Below, one piece after another: positions 29,404-38,016 of a DNA stretch of 40,743 nucleotides. The DNA is from a virus. The position numbers and the translations under genes are program-made. The stretch's first letter is position 1, and each line of letters opens with the position of its first letter. The stretch covers positions 1-40,743 of IMG/VR virus record IMGVR_UViG_3300037070_004142, one strand, 5' to 3'. The notes below the pieces were generated by a model. It did no database searches and was not told the origin of the DNA. It saw only the letters and a program-made list of their open reading frames with translations.

Positions 29404-30349
29404 AGTCGAATGAAAACCGAACCTCTTTTAGTCCCGCCTTCGCCATTGCCTCCCTTAAATCGCGCTTGGACTCGCACAGGAACAGGAGGAACCCCCCGCC
29501 GCCAGCCCCGATGAGTTTCCCGCCAAGTGCCCCGTTCATAATAGCCAGATTATACCACTCGTTAATCTTCTCGTTACTCATGGCCCCCGAGCGTTTCTGT
29601 TTATAGTTCCAATGTTCGTCCATGATGGACGCGAGAAGTTCTAGATTCCCGTTTTCAATTGCACCCGCCGACCGAAATCCAAGGTCTTTCACATGATGCA
29701 GGTTGGCCGTAATCGCGCTGTCATCCTTCTTGGATTTGTCGTCCTGATCCTTGAGAATCTTGGAGGCGGATCGACTGTAACCCGTGAAGAAGAGAAGTAG
29801 GTTTTCCGTCAGGGCGTCCCGGGTGGTCTGGCTCATAGGGAGTGGCCAAATCTCCGTTGATTGCCCGAACTTCATGCAGGACACCCCGCCCACCGCAGAA
29901 ATATATTGGTCCTGTTTTCCGATAGGCTCCGCGAGTCGTCCCAATTCAATCGAACATGCTTCCTCGGCTAGTTGCTGCGGGGAGATAATGTCATGCTTGA
30001 ACGTGTGCAGGGCTTTCAGAAGGGCGCAGGTAAAAGAAGATGAGGAGCCCAGTCCCGTCCCTGCTGGAATGTCCGCCATGCATGAAACCTCCAATCCCCG
30101 ACCATCCAATTTCAATAGGTCGAAACACTCGCGGATAATCGGGTGTTCAAGGTCCGATGCGCGTTTGACCTTTTCCATTTCAGAATACTTAACAATCAAC
30201 TTGTCGGAAAAGTTCTCGTTAATCGCCACATAGACATACTTGTTGATCGCCCCCGCGATGCAGAAGCCGCCGTGCTTTTCGTAATAGCTGGGCAAGTCGG
30301 TTCCCCCGCCGCCCAAGGTGATTCTAAGCGGTGAGCGAACGGTAATCAT
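29381..30349 (-). CDS. hddA: HddA-like GHMP sugar kinase
   Basis: The 322-residue product has the three GHMP motifs: N-terminal RSPLRITLGGGGTDLPSYY (residues 5-23), the ATP loop AGTGLGSSSSF (about 96-106) and the C-terminal KLIGAGGGGFLLF (about 278-290). D-glycero-D-manno-heptose kinases of this family have the GGGGTDLP-type start. It would phosphorylate heptose 7-phosphate at C1. Codons upstream of the chosen ATG overlap the SDR gene and are not needed. Confidence 0.8.
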   Translation of the reverse strand: MITVRSPLRITLGGGGTDLPSYYEKHGGFCIAGAINKYVYVAINENFSDKLIVKYSEMEKVKRASDLEHPIIRECFDLLKLDGRGLEVSCMADIPAGTGLGSSSSFTCALLKALHTFKHDIISPQQLAEEACSIELGRLAEPIGKQDQYISAVGGVSCMKFGQSTEIWPLPMSQTTRDALTENLLLFFTGYSRSASKILKDQDDKSKKDDSAITANLHHVKDLGFRSAGAIENGNLELLASIMDEHWNYKQKRSGAMSNEKINEWYNLAIMNGALGGKLIGAGGGGFLLFLCESKRDLREAMAKAGLKEVRFSFDYEGTRTL

Positions 30350-31031
30350 GGTGGATAGAAATGAGTTTTCCGGTGATGCCGTTGGATTCTTGGGAGGCCA
30401 GCCACACCGCCAAGTCACAAGCCTTCTTGAAATCGGGAGGCGTTTCCTTGACCAATTGGGCGTGACGGTAAGCGGCTACCCCTGCCTTCTCCGGTCCCGC
30501 TGAAATAACCGCGTCGTGAATTGAGGTGTTGAGCGCCCCTGGGGCCAAGCAGTTCACATCAATGTTCCACGGCTTCAGTTCCTCGGACAAGCACTCCATG
30601 AAGCGAAGGACGGCGGCCTTGCTGGTGGCATAGGCGGAAAAGTTTGGGCGTGCCTTGGTCGCCCCGCCCCCCGAAATAATAATAATCTTCCCTGATTTCC
30701 GTTCCTTCATCTGGGGGAGAAATTCATGGCAGCAGTTCACGACGCCCATCAGGTTGGTTTCAATAGTGTCCCGCCATTGCTCAATCGCGTTCGTTTCAAA
30801 CGGTCCCACTGGGCCATAGATGCCAGCATTGCACACCAGCACATCGGTTTTATACGCGGCGAACGCCCACGGCTTCACTAAATCCCGAACGTCCATGCGA
30901 TACACGCCCAGCGAATAGGCACGGGCTGTGGCGGTAACGTGCGCCCCGTCATCAATGAAGCGTTGCGAGATTGCGCGGCCCAGCCCGCGACTCGCCCCCG
31001 TAACGTGAATTTCAACGTCCTTTAGCTTCAT
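30324..31031 (-). CDS. Short-chain dehydrogenase/reductase
   Basis: The 235-residue product has a classical SDR fold: TGASRGLG cofactor loop (residues 11-18), NAG (68-70), catalytic Ser120 in ISGGG, and YATSK with Tyr134 and Lys138. It is a full-length member and should use NAD(P). Its substrate is unknown. In this module it may reduce or oxidise the nucleotide sugar. It overlaps both neighbours in the sugar module. Confidence 0.82.
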   Translation of the reverse strand: MKLKDVEIHVTGASRGLGRAISQRFIDDGAHVTATARAYSLGVYRMDVRDLVKPWAFAAYKTDVLVCNAGIYGPVGPFETNAIEQWRDTIETNLMGVVNCCHEFLPQMKERKSGKIIIISGGGATKARPNFSAYATSKAAVLRFMECLSEELKPWNIDVNCLAPGALNTSIHDAVISAGPEKAGVAAYRHAQLVKETPPDFKKACDLAVWLASQESNGITGKLISIHHDYRSLTA

Positions 31032-31653
31032 CGTTGCTCCTTTTTGCGGCTGAAATAAGCGGGGTTTCGTGGATGGAAAGCAGGTTGTTAATCTCCCGTT
31101 CGAGGTGCGATCCGTATGGGAGCCCCGCATCCAGATACGCCCTCATCCCGATTCTAGGGTCGGTCCTGAGCGCGTGGGTGACGTGGTTCATATCCGCCCC
31201 CGTCTTTTTGCACAGCTCCCCCAGCTCGTTAGCATAGGCCACAGACAGGGCCAGAAACCCATTCAGGGCGTGTTTCACCATTTCCGCCGTCTCGATACTC
31301 GTATAAAGCAGATTGTCCGTAAAGGGGACGAAAAGGGCATCCAGCCTAGGGTCTGGTTTCCTCACCCCGCAGATAATACGGTCTTGATTCAAGAAGTCCT
31401 GTTCAGCGTGGGCCAGCCGGACGTTTTCAGGAGAGTAGGCAAAAGTCAGGTGCGGATACGTCTGCTCAAACCGCTTCATCGTCCCGGGTGGAGCGGGCCA
31501 CGAAATAACGATTATTGCGGCTTCCAGTTGCCAAAAAGGAACATCGCTACACACCCAGAGAACGTCCGCATCCCCCCTATATGGGAAATGCCTGCCGCAC
31601 GCTTTCCGCGTTGCCTCTGCCAACGGTCCTTCGCCAACGACAAGGACGTTCAT
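31012..31653 (-). CDS. Truncated UDP-glucose/GDP-mannose dehydrogenase-like protein lacking the catalytic Cys
   Basis: The 213-residue product aligns with the N-terminal and central domains of UDP-glucose dehydrogenases: VLVVGEG (3-9), a YSPENVRLAHA segment (73-83) and ETAEMVKHALNGFLALSVAY (121-140) with DPRIGM near 165. The usual catalytic GFGGSC-type loop is replaced by GLPYGSHLERE (177-187), so the nucleophilic Cys is absent, and the C-terminal domain is missing. The normal protein is about 400 residues. It may be an altered enzyme, a partner protein or a decaying gene. Start overlaps the upstream stop (ATGA). Confidence 0.7.
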   Translation of the reverse strand: MNVLVVGEGPLAEATRKACGRHFPYRGDADVLWVCSDVPFWQLEAAIIVISWPAPPGTMKRFEQTYPHLTFAYSPENVRLAHAEQDFLNQDRIICGVRKPDPRLDALFVPFTDNLLYTSIETAEMVKHALNGFLALSVAYANELGELCKKTGADMNHVTHALRTDPRIGMRAYLDAGLPYGSHLEREINNLLSIHETPLISAAKRSNDEAKGR

Positions 31654-32531
31654 TTGAAAATCTCCGTGGGGAGAAGCATCCAAGCGACCGTGCGCTTCAA
31701 CGCTTCTTGAACGTCAACCTTCGGACGCCATTCCGTCGCGTAGAGTTTTCCTGGGTTCGGGTTTAAGTTGGGCGCATCGCCCACCCACCCGCGTCCTCCA
31801 CCAGAATAAGTAATCTTTGGCTTAAGCCCCATCACCTCGCAAATGATCTGTGCAGATTCCGAAACCGAAAGCGTGTCCCGCGAACAGAGATTATAGATTC
31901 CTGTTTTTCTCCTTTCGATCAGATGCAGCATGGCGTCTAGGCAGTCCTGAACATACAGGTAATTCTTTCGCTGGGTCCCATCGCCCAAAATCGTCAAGTG
32001 GTCGGGGTGTTCCCGTAGTTGATTAACGAAGTCGAACACATGACCGTGTTTGTAACCTTCACCGAGCAATGGAACGAAACGGAAGATATACGCCTCGAAT
32101 CCCTGCCCGGCTGCATACGCTTGGCAAAGGGCCTCCCCCGCCACCTTGGAGGCCCCGTAGAGGCTCGTTTGGGTAGGCCAAGGGCAATCCTCTTTCGGGT
32201 TGGGGGCGTCCCCGTAAACCGCAGAGGAAGACGCAAACCCGATTCGCTTGATGCCGTTCGCCCGCATCGCCTCCAAGACTTGCGAGGTTCCAACGGTGTT
32301 AACGGTCAGATCCCTTGTCGGATATTCCCATCCCCGTCGAACATCAGCATTAGCCGCCAGATGAAAAACGAAATCACACCCATCCATCATGCCTGAAAGA
32401 AATGATTCGTTCTCCAGTTTGTGGCCGTCTTGGGCGTCATAGCGCACATACGGAATGCCCATCAATTTTAGGCGCTTAATCAGGTTGTCCCCGACGAACC
32501 CCCGCGCCCCCGTTACAAACACTTTTTTCAT
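31650..32531 (-). CDS. NAD-dependent nucleotide-sugar epimerase/dehydratase
   Basis: The 293-residue product is an extended SDR with TGARGFVG (7-14), a DFVFHLAA segment (53-60), SSSAVYGDA (101-109) and catalytic YGASK (Tyr125, Lys129). The C-terminus has the substrate-binding features of UDP-glucose 4-epimerase relatives. It probably modifies the nucleotide heptose or a related sugar, exact reaction unknown. It has four-base overlaps with neighbours on both sides. Confidence 0.83.
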   Translation of the reverse strand: MKKVFVTGARGFVGDNLIKRLKLMGIPYVRYDAQDGHKLENESFLSGMMDGCDFVFHLAANADVRRGWEYPTRDLTVNTVGTSQVLEAMRANGIKRIGFASSSAVYGDAPNPKEDCPWPTQTSLYGASKVAGEALCQAYAAGQGFEAYIFRFVPLLGEGYKHGHVFDFVNQLREHPDHLTILGDGTQRKNYLYVQDCLDAMLHLIERRKTGIYNLCSRDTLSVSESAQIICEVMGLKPKITYSGGGRGWVGDAPNLNPNPGKLYATEWRPKVDVQEALKRTVAWMLLPTEIFK

Positions 32532-33445
32532 GGAATGTCCGTGTTAAGGAGAGGCATCAGTTTATCCACTAGGGCGATTACTTGCTCGGGATTCGCGTCG
32601 TTGTGCAGTCTCCACTGCTCTTTCAGGGCTTCGCAAATGTCCTCGTTTCTCACGGGGAGTTTGATGCTCGTGTCGTGGTTTATGATGAGGTTGTTGTCGA
32701 TAAACAGCTTTAGGCCGGACTCTCTGGCCATGCGGCAAAAGTTGTAATCCTCCCCGACCATCACGTTTTGCGAGTAGTCGGAGGCGTCCATTATTTCCTT
32801 GATGGCTTGATTGAGGGGAGCCCCACCCCACTCACCTGTTTTAGATTCAAAAGCAGCCTTAATCCGCGCCAACTTCCCCTCCGGGCTGTTCGGCCCCATG
32901 ATGCAGCTAGGGAAAAACTCATACATGTCAGGCCGCGCCTGCTTCATGGCCGTTTCCTTCAGGATGTATTTATGCTGGGGCTGCTTCTCCATGATTTGAA
33001 GAAGCGCCTTCACAGAGATAGACGAAAACCCAAGGGGAATTTGCGCCATTTCAAGCAGTCCGTCCTTCCGCAATTCTGGATTCTCAACCGTAGCCCCATG
33101 GAAACTAGAGAGGAAATTGTGCCCGCAATACTGGGCTCCAACAATGTCCACCTCATGCGACATGAGCCGGTAGAACATGGAAACGAAGATTTCAGCGTTG
33201 GCTGGCCCGAGGTCTATGTCCCAGAACACGAGCCGATCAAAGCGGCGCTTGATTGCCATGTGGGCGAGTTCGTCCCGCGCCCATGCAACCGAAGTGCCCG
33301 AGGTCATCGCCCAGTCTAATTCAAACGGCGCGTTCGGCCCCCCCGTTATTTTGTTCCCCCGAGAGAGCATCAGGGAGAACAGATTTTTGATGTAGCCGGG
33401 AGAACAACCCCCGCGCACAGGCGATGCGATTAAGACTCGTTGCAT
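32528..33445 (-). CDS. Putative GT-A-type glycosyltransferase
   Basis: The 305-residue product contains LVFWDIDLGPA (residues 72-82), with a DxD-type DID motif expected for metal-dependent GT-A transferases. It also has SVAWARDEL near 52-60 and a C-terminal VGEDYNFCRMARE segment. This layout fits a family of phage and viral glycosyltransferases. It is the first gene of the minus-strand sugar operon and should transfer the activated sugar. No signal peptide or membrane segment is seen, so it probably acts in the cytoplasm. Confidence 0.72.
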   Translation of the reverse strand: MQRVLIASPVRGGCSPGYIKNLFSLMLSRGNKITGGPNAPFELDWAMTSGTSVAWARDELAHMAIKRRFDRLVFWDIDLGPANAEIFVSMFYRLMSHEVDIVGAQYCGHNFLSSFHGATVENPELRKDGLLEMAQIPLGFSSISVKALLQIMEKQPQHKYILKETAMKQARPDMYEFFPSCIMGPNSPEGKLARIKAAFESKTGEWGGAPLNQAIKEIMDASDYSQNVMVGEDYNFCRMARESGLKLFIDNNLIINHDTSIKLPVRNEDICEALKEQWRLHNDANPEQVIALVDKLMPLLNTDIP

Positions 33446-33534
33446 GTGGTCGAAGCAAGTAGGTGTTAACCCACCGTATCAATTATGATTCAACCTTGCT
33501 TTGATAGTATCAGTTTCCCTAATGATGGAAACAG
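33446..33534. promoter_or_regulatory. Divergent promoter/operator region between sugar module and terminase
   Basis: The 89-bp gap separates divergent operons. It contains the perfect palindrome TGATAGTATCA (33502-33512) and a weaker ATCA-ATTA-TGAT (33478-33489). A plus-strand sigma-70-like pair TTATGA and TAGTAT with 16-bp spacing overlaps these palindromes, so repression by a dimeric regulator is plausible. Promoter strength is not predictable by eye. Confidence 0.45.
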
Positions 33535-35217
33535 ATGGCTAGAGAACACCGCGCTTCCGAGTTTCAACCTGATTTCGGTCTGAATTGGCGTCCGGTCCTA
33601 ACCCGAGAGCAGGTTAAGGACTGGGACGCGGAACGACTCGCCAAATACATCGCCCTTCGCAAGCAGGTTGAAAAGGGAGCGATTGATAACCCCGTGGGGC
33701 AAGGGTGGAGCCTCCCAATGTGGGACAAGGTGCAAGTCAACTGGAAGAAATACCGAACGCATTGTATTCTCGGGGGCAATCGAAGTTCCAAGAGCATCTT
33801 CGCTGCCCGCATGGCGGTCTGGGCGGCGGCGACCATCCCCGAGAGCCAAATCCGAATGTATCACGTCAACTCGGAACGCTCGATTCAGGATCAACAGCAG
33901 ATGGTTTGGGACGCGCTTCCCCAAACCATAAAGAACCTGCCGACCAAGAAGGGCGCGAATCATTCCCTGCAATTCTCGCAAAAAAATGGCTTCACCGACT
34001 CCATTTGCATCCTCCCCCCGCTTCCCGGTTATCGGAAGGGCGGCTCTATTATCTTTGGCAACTATCGGCAGTTCCAGCAGGACGAACAGGTTGCGGAAGG
34101 GTTCAAGGCCCACGCGATTTTCTGCGACGAGGAGTGCCCGCAAAAGTTCTTTGAAACGCTCCTGTTCCGAACGATTGACTACGACGGGAAGATTTTCCTG
34201 ACGTTCACGACCCTCCAAGGGTGGACGCCTCTAATTCAGGACATTCTAGGAAAGACGAAGACGATGGAGAGCGCCCCCGCCCCGCTCTTGGGCGGCAGGC
34301 AGGTTCCGATCATCCAAGAGAGCCACAGCCGGAAAGAAACCTGCATCTACTATTTCCACACGGCAGCGAACCCTTTCATTGATTCCGAGGCGTTCCTTAA
34401 AACCCTAGCCAGCCGCCCCAAGGATGAGATTTTGGCCAGAGCCTACGGAATCCCAACGAAGTCAATTACCGGCGTTTTTCCGGGCTTCTCGCGTGAGTAT
34501 GCCCCCAATGGGAACGTGATGAAACACGAGGATTTGCCGTGGCTGAAACCGAGAAAGAAGGACAAAAAGGGGAAAGAGATTCCGTACAAGGTCACAAATT
34601 ACATGGCGATTGACCCAGCCGGTTCTAAAAACTGGTTTATGGTCTGGGTGGCGATTGACGCCTCGGGAACGTGGTTTGTCTATCGGGAGTGGCCGGACTA
34701 CGATGATTGGGCGCTTCCGGGAAACACCCCCGAGGGGAAACCTGGCCCAGCCCAGAAGGGCTCAAAGAAGGGAATCCGAGAATACGTCGAACTGATTAAG
34801 GGCATGGAGGGGGATGAGGAAATCTTTGAGAGGTTCGTGGACCCGCGCATGGGTGCGGCGGAAAAGCAGAGCGACGAAGGGGCGACCACCATCATTTCCG
34901 ACCTATCGGACGCTGGCCTTCCCGTGATTCCCGCCCCCGGCGTGGACATTGAAAACGGAATCCAGCTTATCAACAACTTGCTCGCATGGGACGAAAACAA
35001 GGAACGCGACAGCCTGAACGCCCCCAAGTTCTACGTCTCGGAGCGGTGCGTAAACGTCATTGCATGTATGCAGTCCTACACGGGTCAGGGCGGCCGGGGA
35101 GAAAACTTCAAAGACCCACCGGACTGCCTGCGTTATCTCGCCGTCTCCGACATTCAATTTATAGACCAAGCGAAGATTACCGACCATCAGGCATATGGCC
35201 GCACGGGGAGTTATTGA
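33535..35217 (+). CDS. terL: Terminase large subunit
   Basis: The 560-residue product is the DNA packaging motor. An N-terminal ATPase domain has a Walker A variant GGNRSSKS (about 80-87) and Walker B FCDEE (about 196-200). A C-terminal RNase H-like nuclease domain shows acidic sites IDPAG (about 359), VDPRMG (about 435) and DPPDC (about 526). It pairs with the portal encoded 41 bp downstream. The ATG has a GGA purine run nearby but no strong Shine-Dalgarno sequence. Confidence 0.93.
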   Translation: MAREHRASEFQPDFGLNWRPVLTREQVKDWDAERLAKYIALRKQVEKGAIDNPVGQGWSLPMWDKVQVNWKKYRTHCILGGNRSSKSIFAARMAVWAAATIPESQIRMYHVNSERSIQDQQQMVWDALPQTIKNLPTKKGANHSLQFSQKNGFTDSICILPPLPGYRKGGSIIFGNYRQFQQDEQVAEGFKAHAIFCDEECPQKFFETLLFRTIDYDGKIFLTFTTLQGWTPLIQDILGKTKTMESAPAPLLGGRQVPIIQESHSRKETCIYYFHTAANPFIDSEAFLKTLASRPKDEILARAYGIPTKSITGVFPGFSREYAPNGNVMKHEDLPWLKPRKKDKKGKEIPYKVTNYMAIDPAGSKNWFMVWVAIDASGTWFVYREWPDYDDWALPGNTPEGKPGPAQKGSKKGIREYVELIKGMEGDEEIFERFVDPRMGAAEKQSDEGATTIISDLSDAGLPVIPAPGVDIENGIQLINNLLAWDENKERDSLNAPKFYVSERCVNVIACMQSYTGQGGRGENFKDPPDCLRYLAVSDIQFIDQAKITDHQAYGRTGSY

Positions 35218-35258
35218 CACCGCCATAAGACGCGCTAATGCAACATTCATCCTAAAAC

Positions 35259-37436
35259 GTGTCGTCTTTCACCGCCAATAACTCAGTTTTGCCACGGGCT
35301 GACCTCCAGCTTGCCCCGGAAGGTGATAGCGGCCCCGACTTCCCGCAACTGAAGAAGTCTTTTGACGATTGCGTAACGAACCTCTCCCCGTATCGGACCC
35401 AAACGGCCCAAAATTATTCGACTCGTTACGCAATCTGGCCGGGGCAGTCAGCAGACGGAAAGAAACATTCCCGTGGGCCGCAGGGGACGCCTGACCCGGT
35501 GCCGTGGGATGGGGCGAGCGACCTACGGGTTTATCTGACGGACAACCTGATTAATGACAAGGTGGCGATGATTTTGGAGGCGATCAATAAAGCCTCCCTC
35601 GTGGCCCAGCCCGTCGAAGGGAACGACATTAAGCGGGCGAAGGAAGTAACGCTTTTCATGCGCTGGCTATTGGAGCAGATGCCGGACCTAGACCGGGAAA
35701 TGGAATTGCTTGCCCAGTATTTGCAGGAAAAGGGGGCCGCAATTGTCGGCCAATTCTGGGAGACGACGCAGGAAAAGACGCTTCAGGTTCTCAGACTCAC
35801 TGATTTCCAGCAGCAGTTCCCGGATGTGGACATGCTTCAGCTTTTGGAGTCGGGAGACGCGGACGACTATCTGAAATCCACCTTTGAGGAGATTTACGGG
35901 GTGTCCCGAGCGAAGGCCCAGAAGATGCTTCGTGAACTGACGAACACCGGAACAACGACTGTCGCTGTGGTTGGCCGCGAGAAGTCCTATCCGGTAATGC
36001 GGACATTCAACCTCGATACGGACGCCTTTATCCCGCCCGACACGACGGACATTGAAATGGCGACGGGGATTTATTTGGTGAAGTATTACACCCCCGAAAA
36101 GTTGCGCGGACTCGTGAACACGGACGGATGGGATAAGAGCTGGGTGGAGAACGCGATTGCCACCTGTAAGGGGAAAATGCTTTCGGTGACTCCGGCGGAA
36201 TACATGCAGCCGATGAGCCGCAGTTTCATCTACACCCAGCAGAGGTTCACGGATAAAATCGGCGTCGTATGGGCGTATCAGCGTTTGAGCGATGAGGAAG
36301 GGGTGCCTGGGGTTTACCTGACTATTTTCTCACCGGACCTTCCCCCGACCCAAGGCGGAACTGTTCAACAGGGCTTGAGCTACGGGCCACACAAGGGTTA
36401 CGCGAAGTTCTCCCTCTATGGGGACAGTGACGGGAAATATCCGTTTGTCCTCTATCGGCGCGAATATCTCAGCCGCAAGCTGCATGATTCCCGTGGTCTC
36501 CCCGAGCCGCTGAAGCCCCTTCAAGACACGATCAAGGCCCACAAGGACGGCAAGATTGACACGGCTAGTTACAACATCATGCCGACAATCTTCTACCCGA
36601 TTGGGCGGCCCTTGCTCAAGTGGGGTGCGGGTGCGCGTGTCCCTGAGCGTCGTCCGAATGAATACCACTACGGCGATCCAATCCCGTATGATGAGACGAC
36701 GGAAAGCAGCCTGCAAAGCCTCGTGAACGACGCTAGGGACTACGCGGGATTCGCCCCCTCGGATTCAGATGAACCGATTAACCCGGTTAAGAATCAGTCC
36801 GAGATAAACAAGATTTTCAAGGCGCTCGCCAAGTCGTGTCATCAGATTTGGAACCTCTACAAGAAGTTCGGCAACGAGACGGTCTATTTCCGCGTGACGG
36901 GTGTTCAGTCGGAGGAGGCAACGAAGTTTGATCGCGGCCCCGAGGATGAGGACTTCACTTTCGCCTTCCGTTACAATTTGCGTGACGGGGAATCCGATTT
37001 CTCGCTGGAGAAGATCAAGAGCATGATGGAACTGGCTGCCGCCATGGACCGCACGGGGGCCGTGGATTGGACGGAGTTCCTTCAGGTGGCGCTTGAGGCG
37101 CAAGACCCGAGCATTGCGGCCCGTGTGCTTCGCCCGGCTGAAGTTGGCACGGAGAAGGTAATCATGGAAGTGCAAGACGACCTAACGAAGCTTTGGGCGG
37201 GAATTGCGGTTAACGTGAAGCCGAACACGCCCCCGCAGATTGCGATTCAGACCCTCCAAAACTGGGCGCAGTCGCCGGATGTTGTGGCCCGTTATCAGTC
37301 CGACGAATCCTTCCGCGAGCGGGTGGACGTTTACACTCAACAGGTCGAAATGCTCGCTAAGCAGGCCGAGAACCGAGTGATAGGCCGTCTCGGTGCCCAG
37401 CAGCCGACCCCTGTTATCGGTCCCTCCGCAGTCTAA
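35259..37436 (+). CDS. Portal protein, P22-like
   Basis: The 725-residue product starts at GTG and has the length and composition of P22-type portals: an early PVPWDGASDLRVYLTDNLIN, a long central region with PEKLRGLVNTDGWDKSWV, and a Gln-rich helical C-terminus (YTQQVEMLAKQAENR). The portal forms the dodecameric DNA entry ring and docks the terminase. Position right after TerL supports the call. The next gene overlaps its stop (TAATG). Confidence 0.9.
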   Translation: MSSFTANNSVLPRADLQLAPEGDSGPDFPQLKKSFDDCVTNLSPYRTQTAQNYSTRYAIWPGQSADGKKHSRGPQGTPDPVPWDGASDLRVYLTDNLINDKVAMILEAINKASLVAQPVEGNDIKRAKEVTLFMRWLLEQMPDLDREMELLAQYLQEKGAAIVGQFWETTQEKTLQVLRLTDFQQQFPDVDMLQLLESGDADDYLKSTFEEIYGVSRAKAQKMLRELTNTGTTTVAVVGREKSYPVMRTFNLDTDAFIPPDTTDIEMATGIYLVKYYTPEKLRGLVNTDGWDKSWVENAIATCKGKMLSVTPAEYMQPMSRSFIYTQQRFTDKIGVVWAYQRLSDEEGVPGVYLTIFSPDLPPTQGGTVQQGLSYGPHKGYAKFSLYGDSDGKYPFVLYRREYLSRKLHDSRGLPEPLKPLQDTIKAHKDGKIDTASYNIMPTIFYPIGRPLLKWGAGARVPERRPNEYHYGDPIPYDETTESSLQSLVNDARDYAGFAPSDSDEPINPVKNQSEINKIFKALAKSCHQIWNLYKKFGNETVYFRVTGVQSEEATKFDRGPEDEDFTFAFRYNLRDGESDFSLEKIKSMMELAAAMDRTGAVDWTEFLQVALEAQDPSIAARVLRPAEVGTEKVIMEVQDDLTKLWAGIAVNVKPNTPPQIAIQTLQNWAQSPDVVARYQSDESFRERVDVYTQQVEMLAKQAENRVIGRLGAQQPTPVIGPSAV

Positions 37437-37639
37437 TGCCATTAGATTTTCAACCGTCCGTGTTTCCACTCCAATTCGAGGTTACGGTTTGGTGCGCGTG
37501 CGCGGAAAGATTGGACTACATAAAAACCGAATCCAAGAAAAGCTACTCAAAGGCGACATCTTGGGGAATTGCGATTCCTAAATGCACCTGCGGTAAGTGC
37601 GTGCCATTCGCCAAACCAGAACAATTACATGGCTCGTAA
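37436..37639 (+). CDS. Small Cys-containing protein
   Basis: The 67-residue product has a CAC near residue 20 and CTCGKC near 50, spaced as in a small zinc ribbon, with the Lys/Tyr-rich stretch between. It starts in a TAATG overlap with the portal and ends 11 bp inside the next gene. It may be a minor virion or regulatory protein. Function unknown. Confidence 0.55.
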   Translation: MPLDFQPSVFPLQFEVTVWCACAERLDYIKTESKKSYSKATSWGIAIPKCTCGKCVPFAKPEQLHGS

Positions 37640-37922
37640 GTCCCAAGCCCAAATCCAGATCGACCGCATCAAGGCGGCGATGACCCCCCTTGTCGGGATT
37701 CCCCAATTTGCGGATTACATCACCATGTTGGGCGAACTGAAGGACGAAGCGGTTTCCTATTCCGTGGATTCCGACACCGTTAAAAGCGAACGGGAGTCCC
37801 TTGTGGTTAAGGGTGAAATTCGCGCCTACCTGAACCAAATTAATATCTACAAGGGCGAGCTAGAGCAGTTAGAGCAGCAGATTAAGGCGGAAGCCGAGCA
37901 ACGGCAGCAGCAGACTCAGTAA
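37629..37922 (+). CDS. Small coiled-coil protein between portal and scaffold genes
   Basis: The 97-residue product is read from the ATG in MARKSQAQIQIDR; a longer frame would overlap the previous gene. It has a helical C-terminal half rich in Glu/Gln (YKGELEQLEQQIKAEAEQRQ), likely a coiled coil. Position suggests a head-assembly helper. It is followed by a 94-bp gap with a 6-bp hairpin (37959-37975). Confidence 0.6.
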   Translation: MARKSQAQIQIDRIKAAMTPLVGIPQFADYITMLGELKDEAVSYSVDSDTVKSERESLVVKGEIRAYLNQINIYKGELEQLEQQIKAEAEQRQQQTQ

Positions 37923-38016
37923 GGTTTCTAATTGACTTACTGTCTTAGTATTAGTTTTGCTTCACACACTGAAGCATCCCGCTTCTGCTTTGTCCTCTTG
38001 GGGACGCAATAAATCC

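Noticed and set aside
37932-37958. Sigma-70 promoter before the scaffold gene (TTGACT present)
   Set aside because: No acceptable -10 element occurs 16-18 bp downstream; the nearest TATTAG is only 11 bp away.
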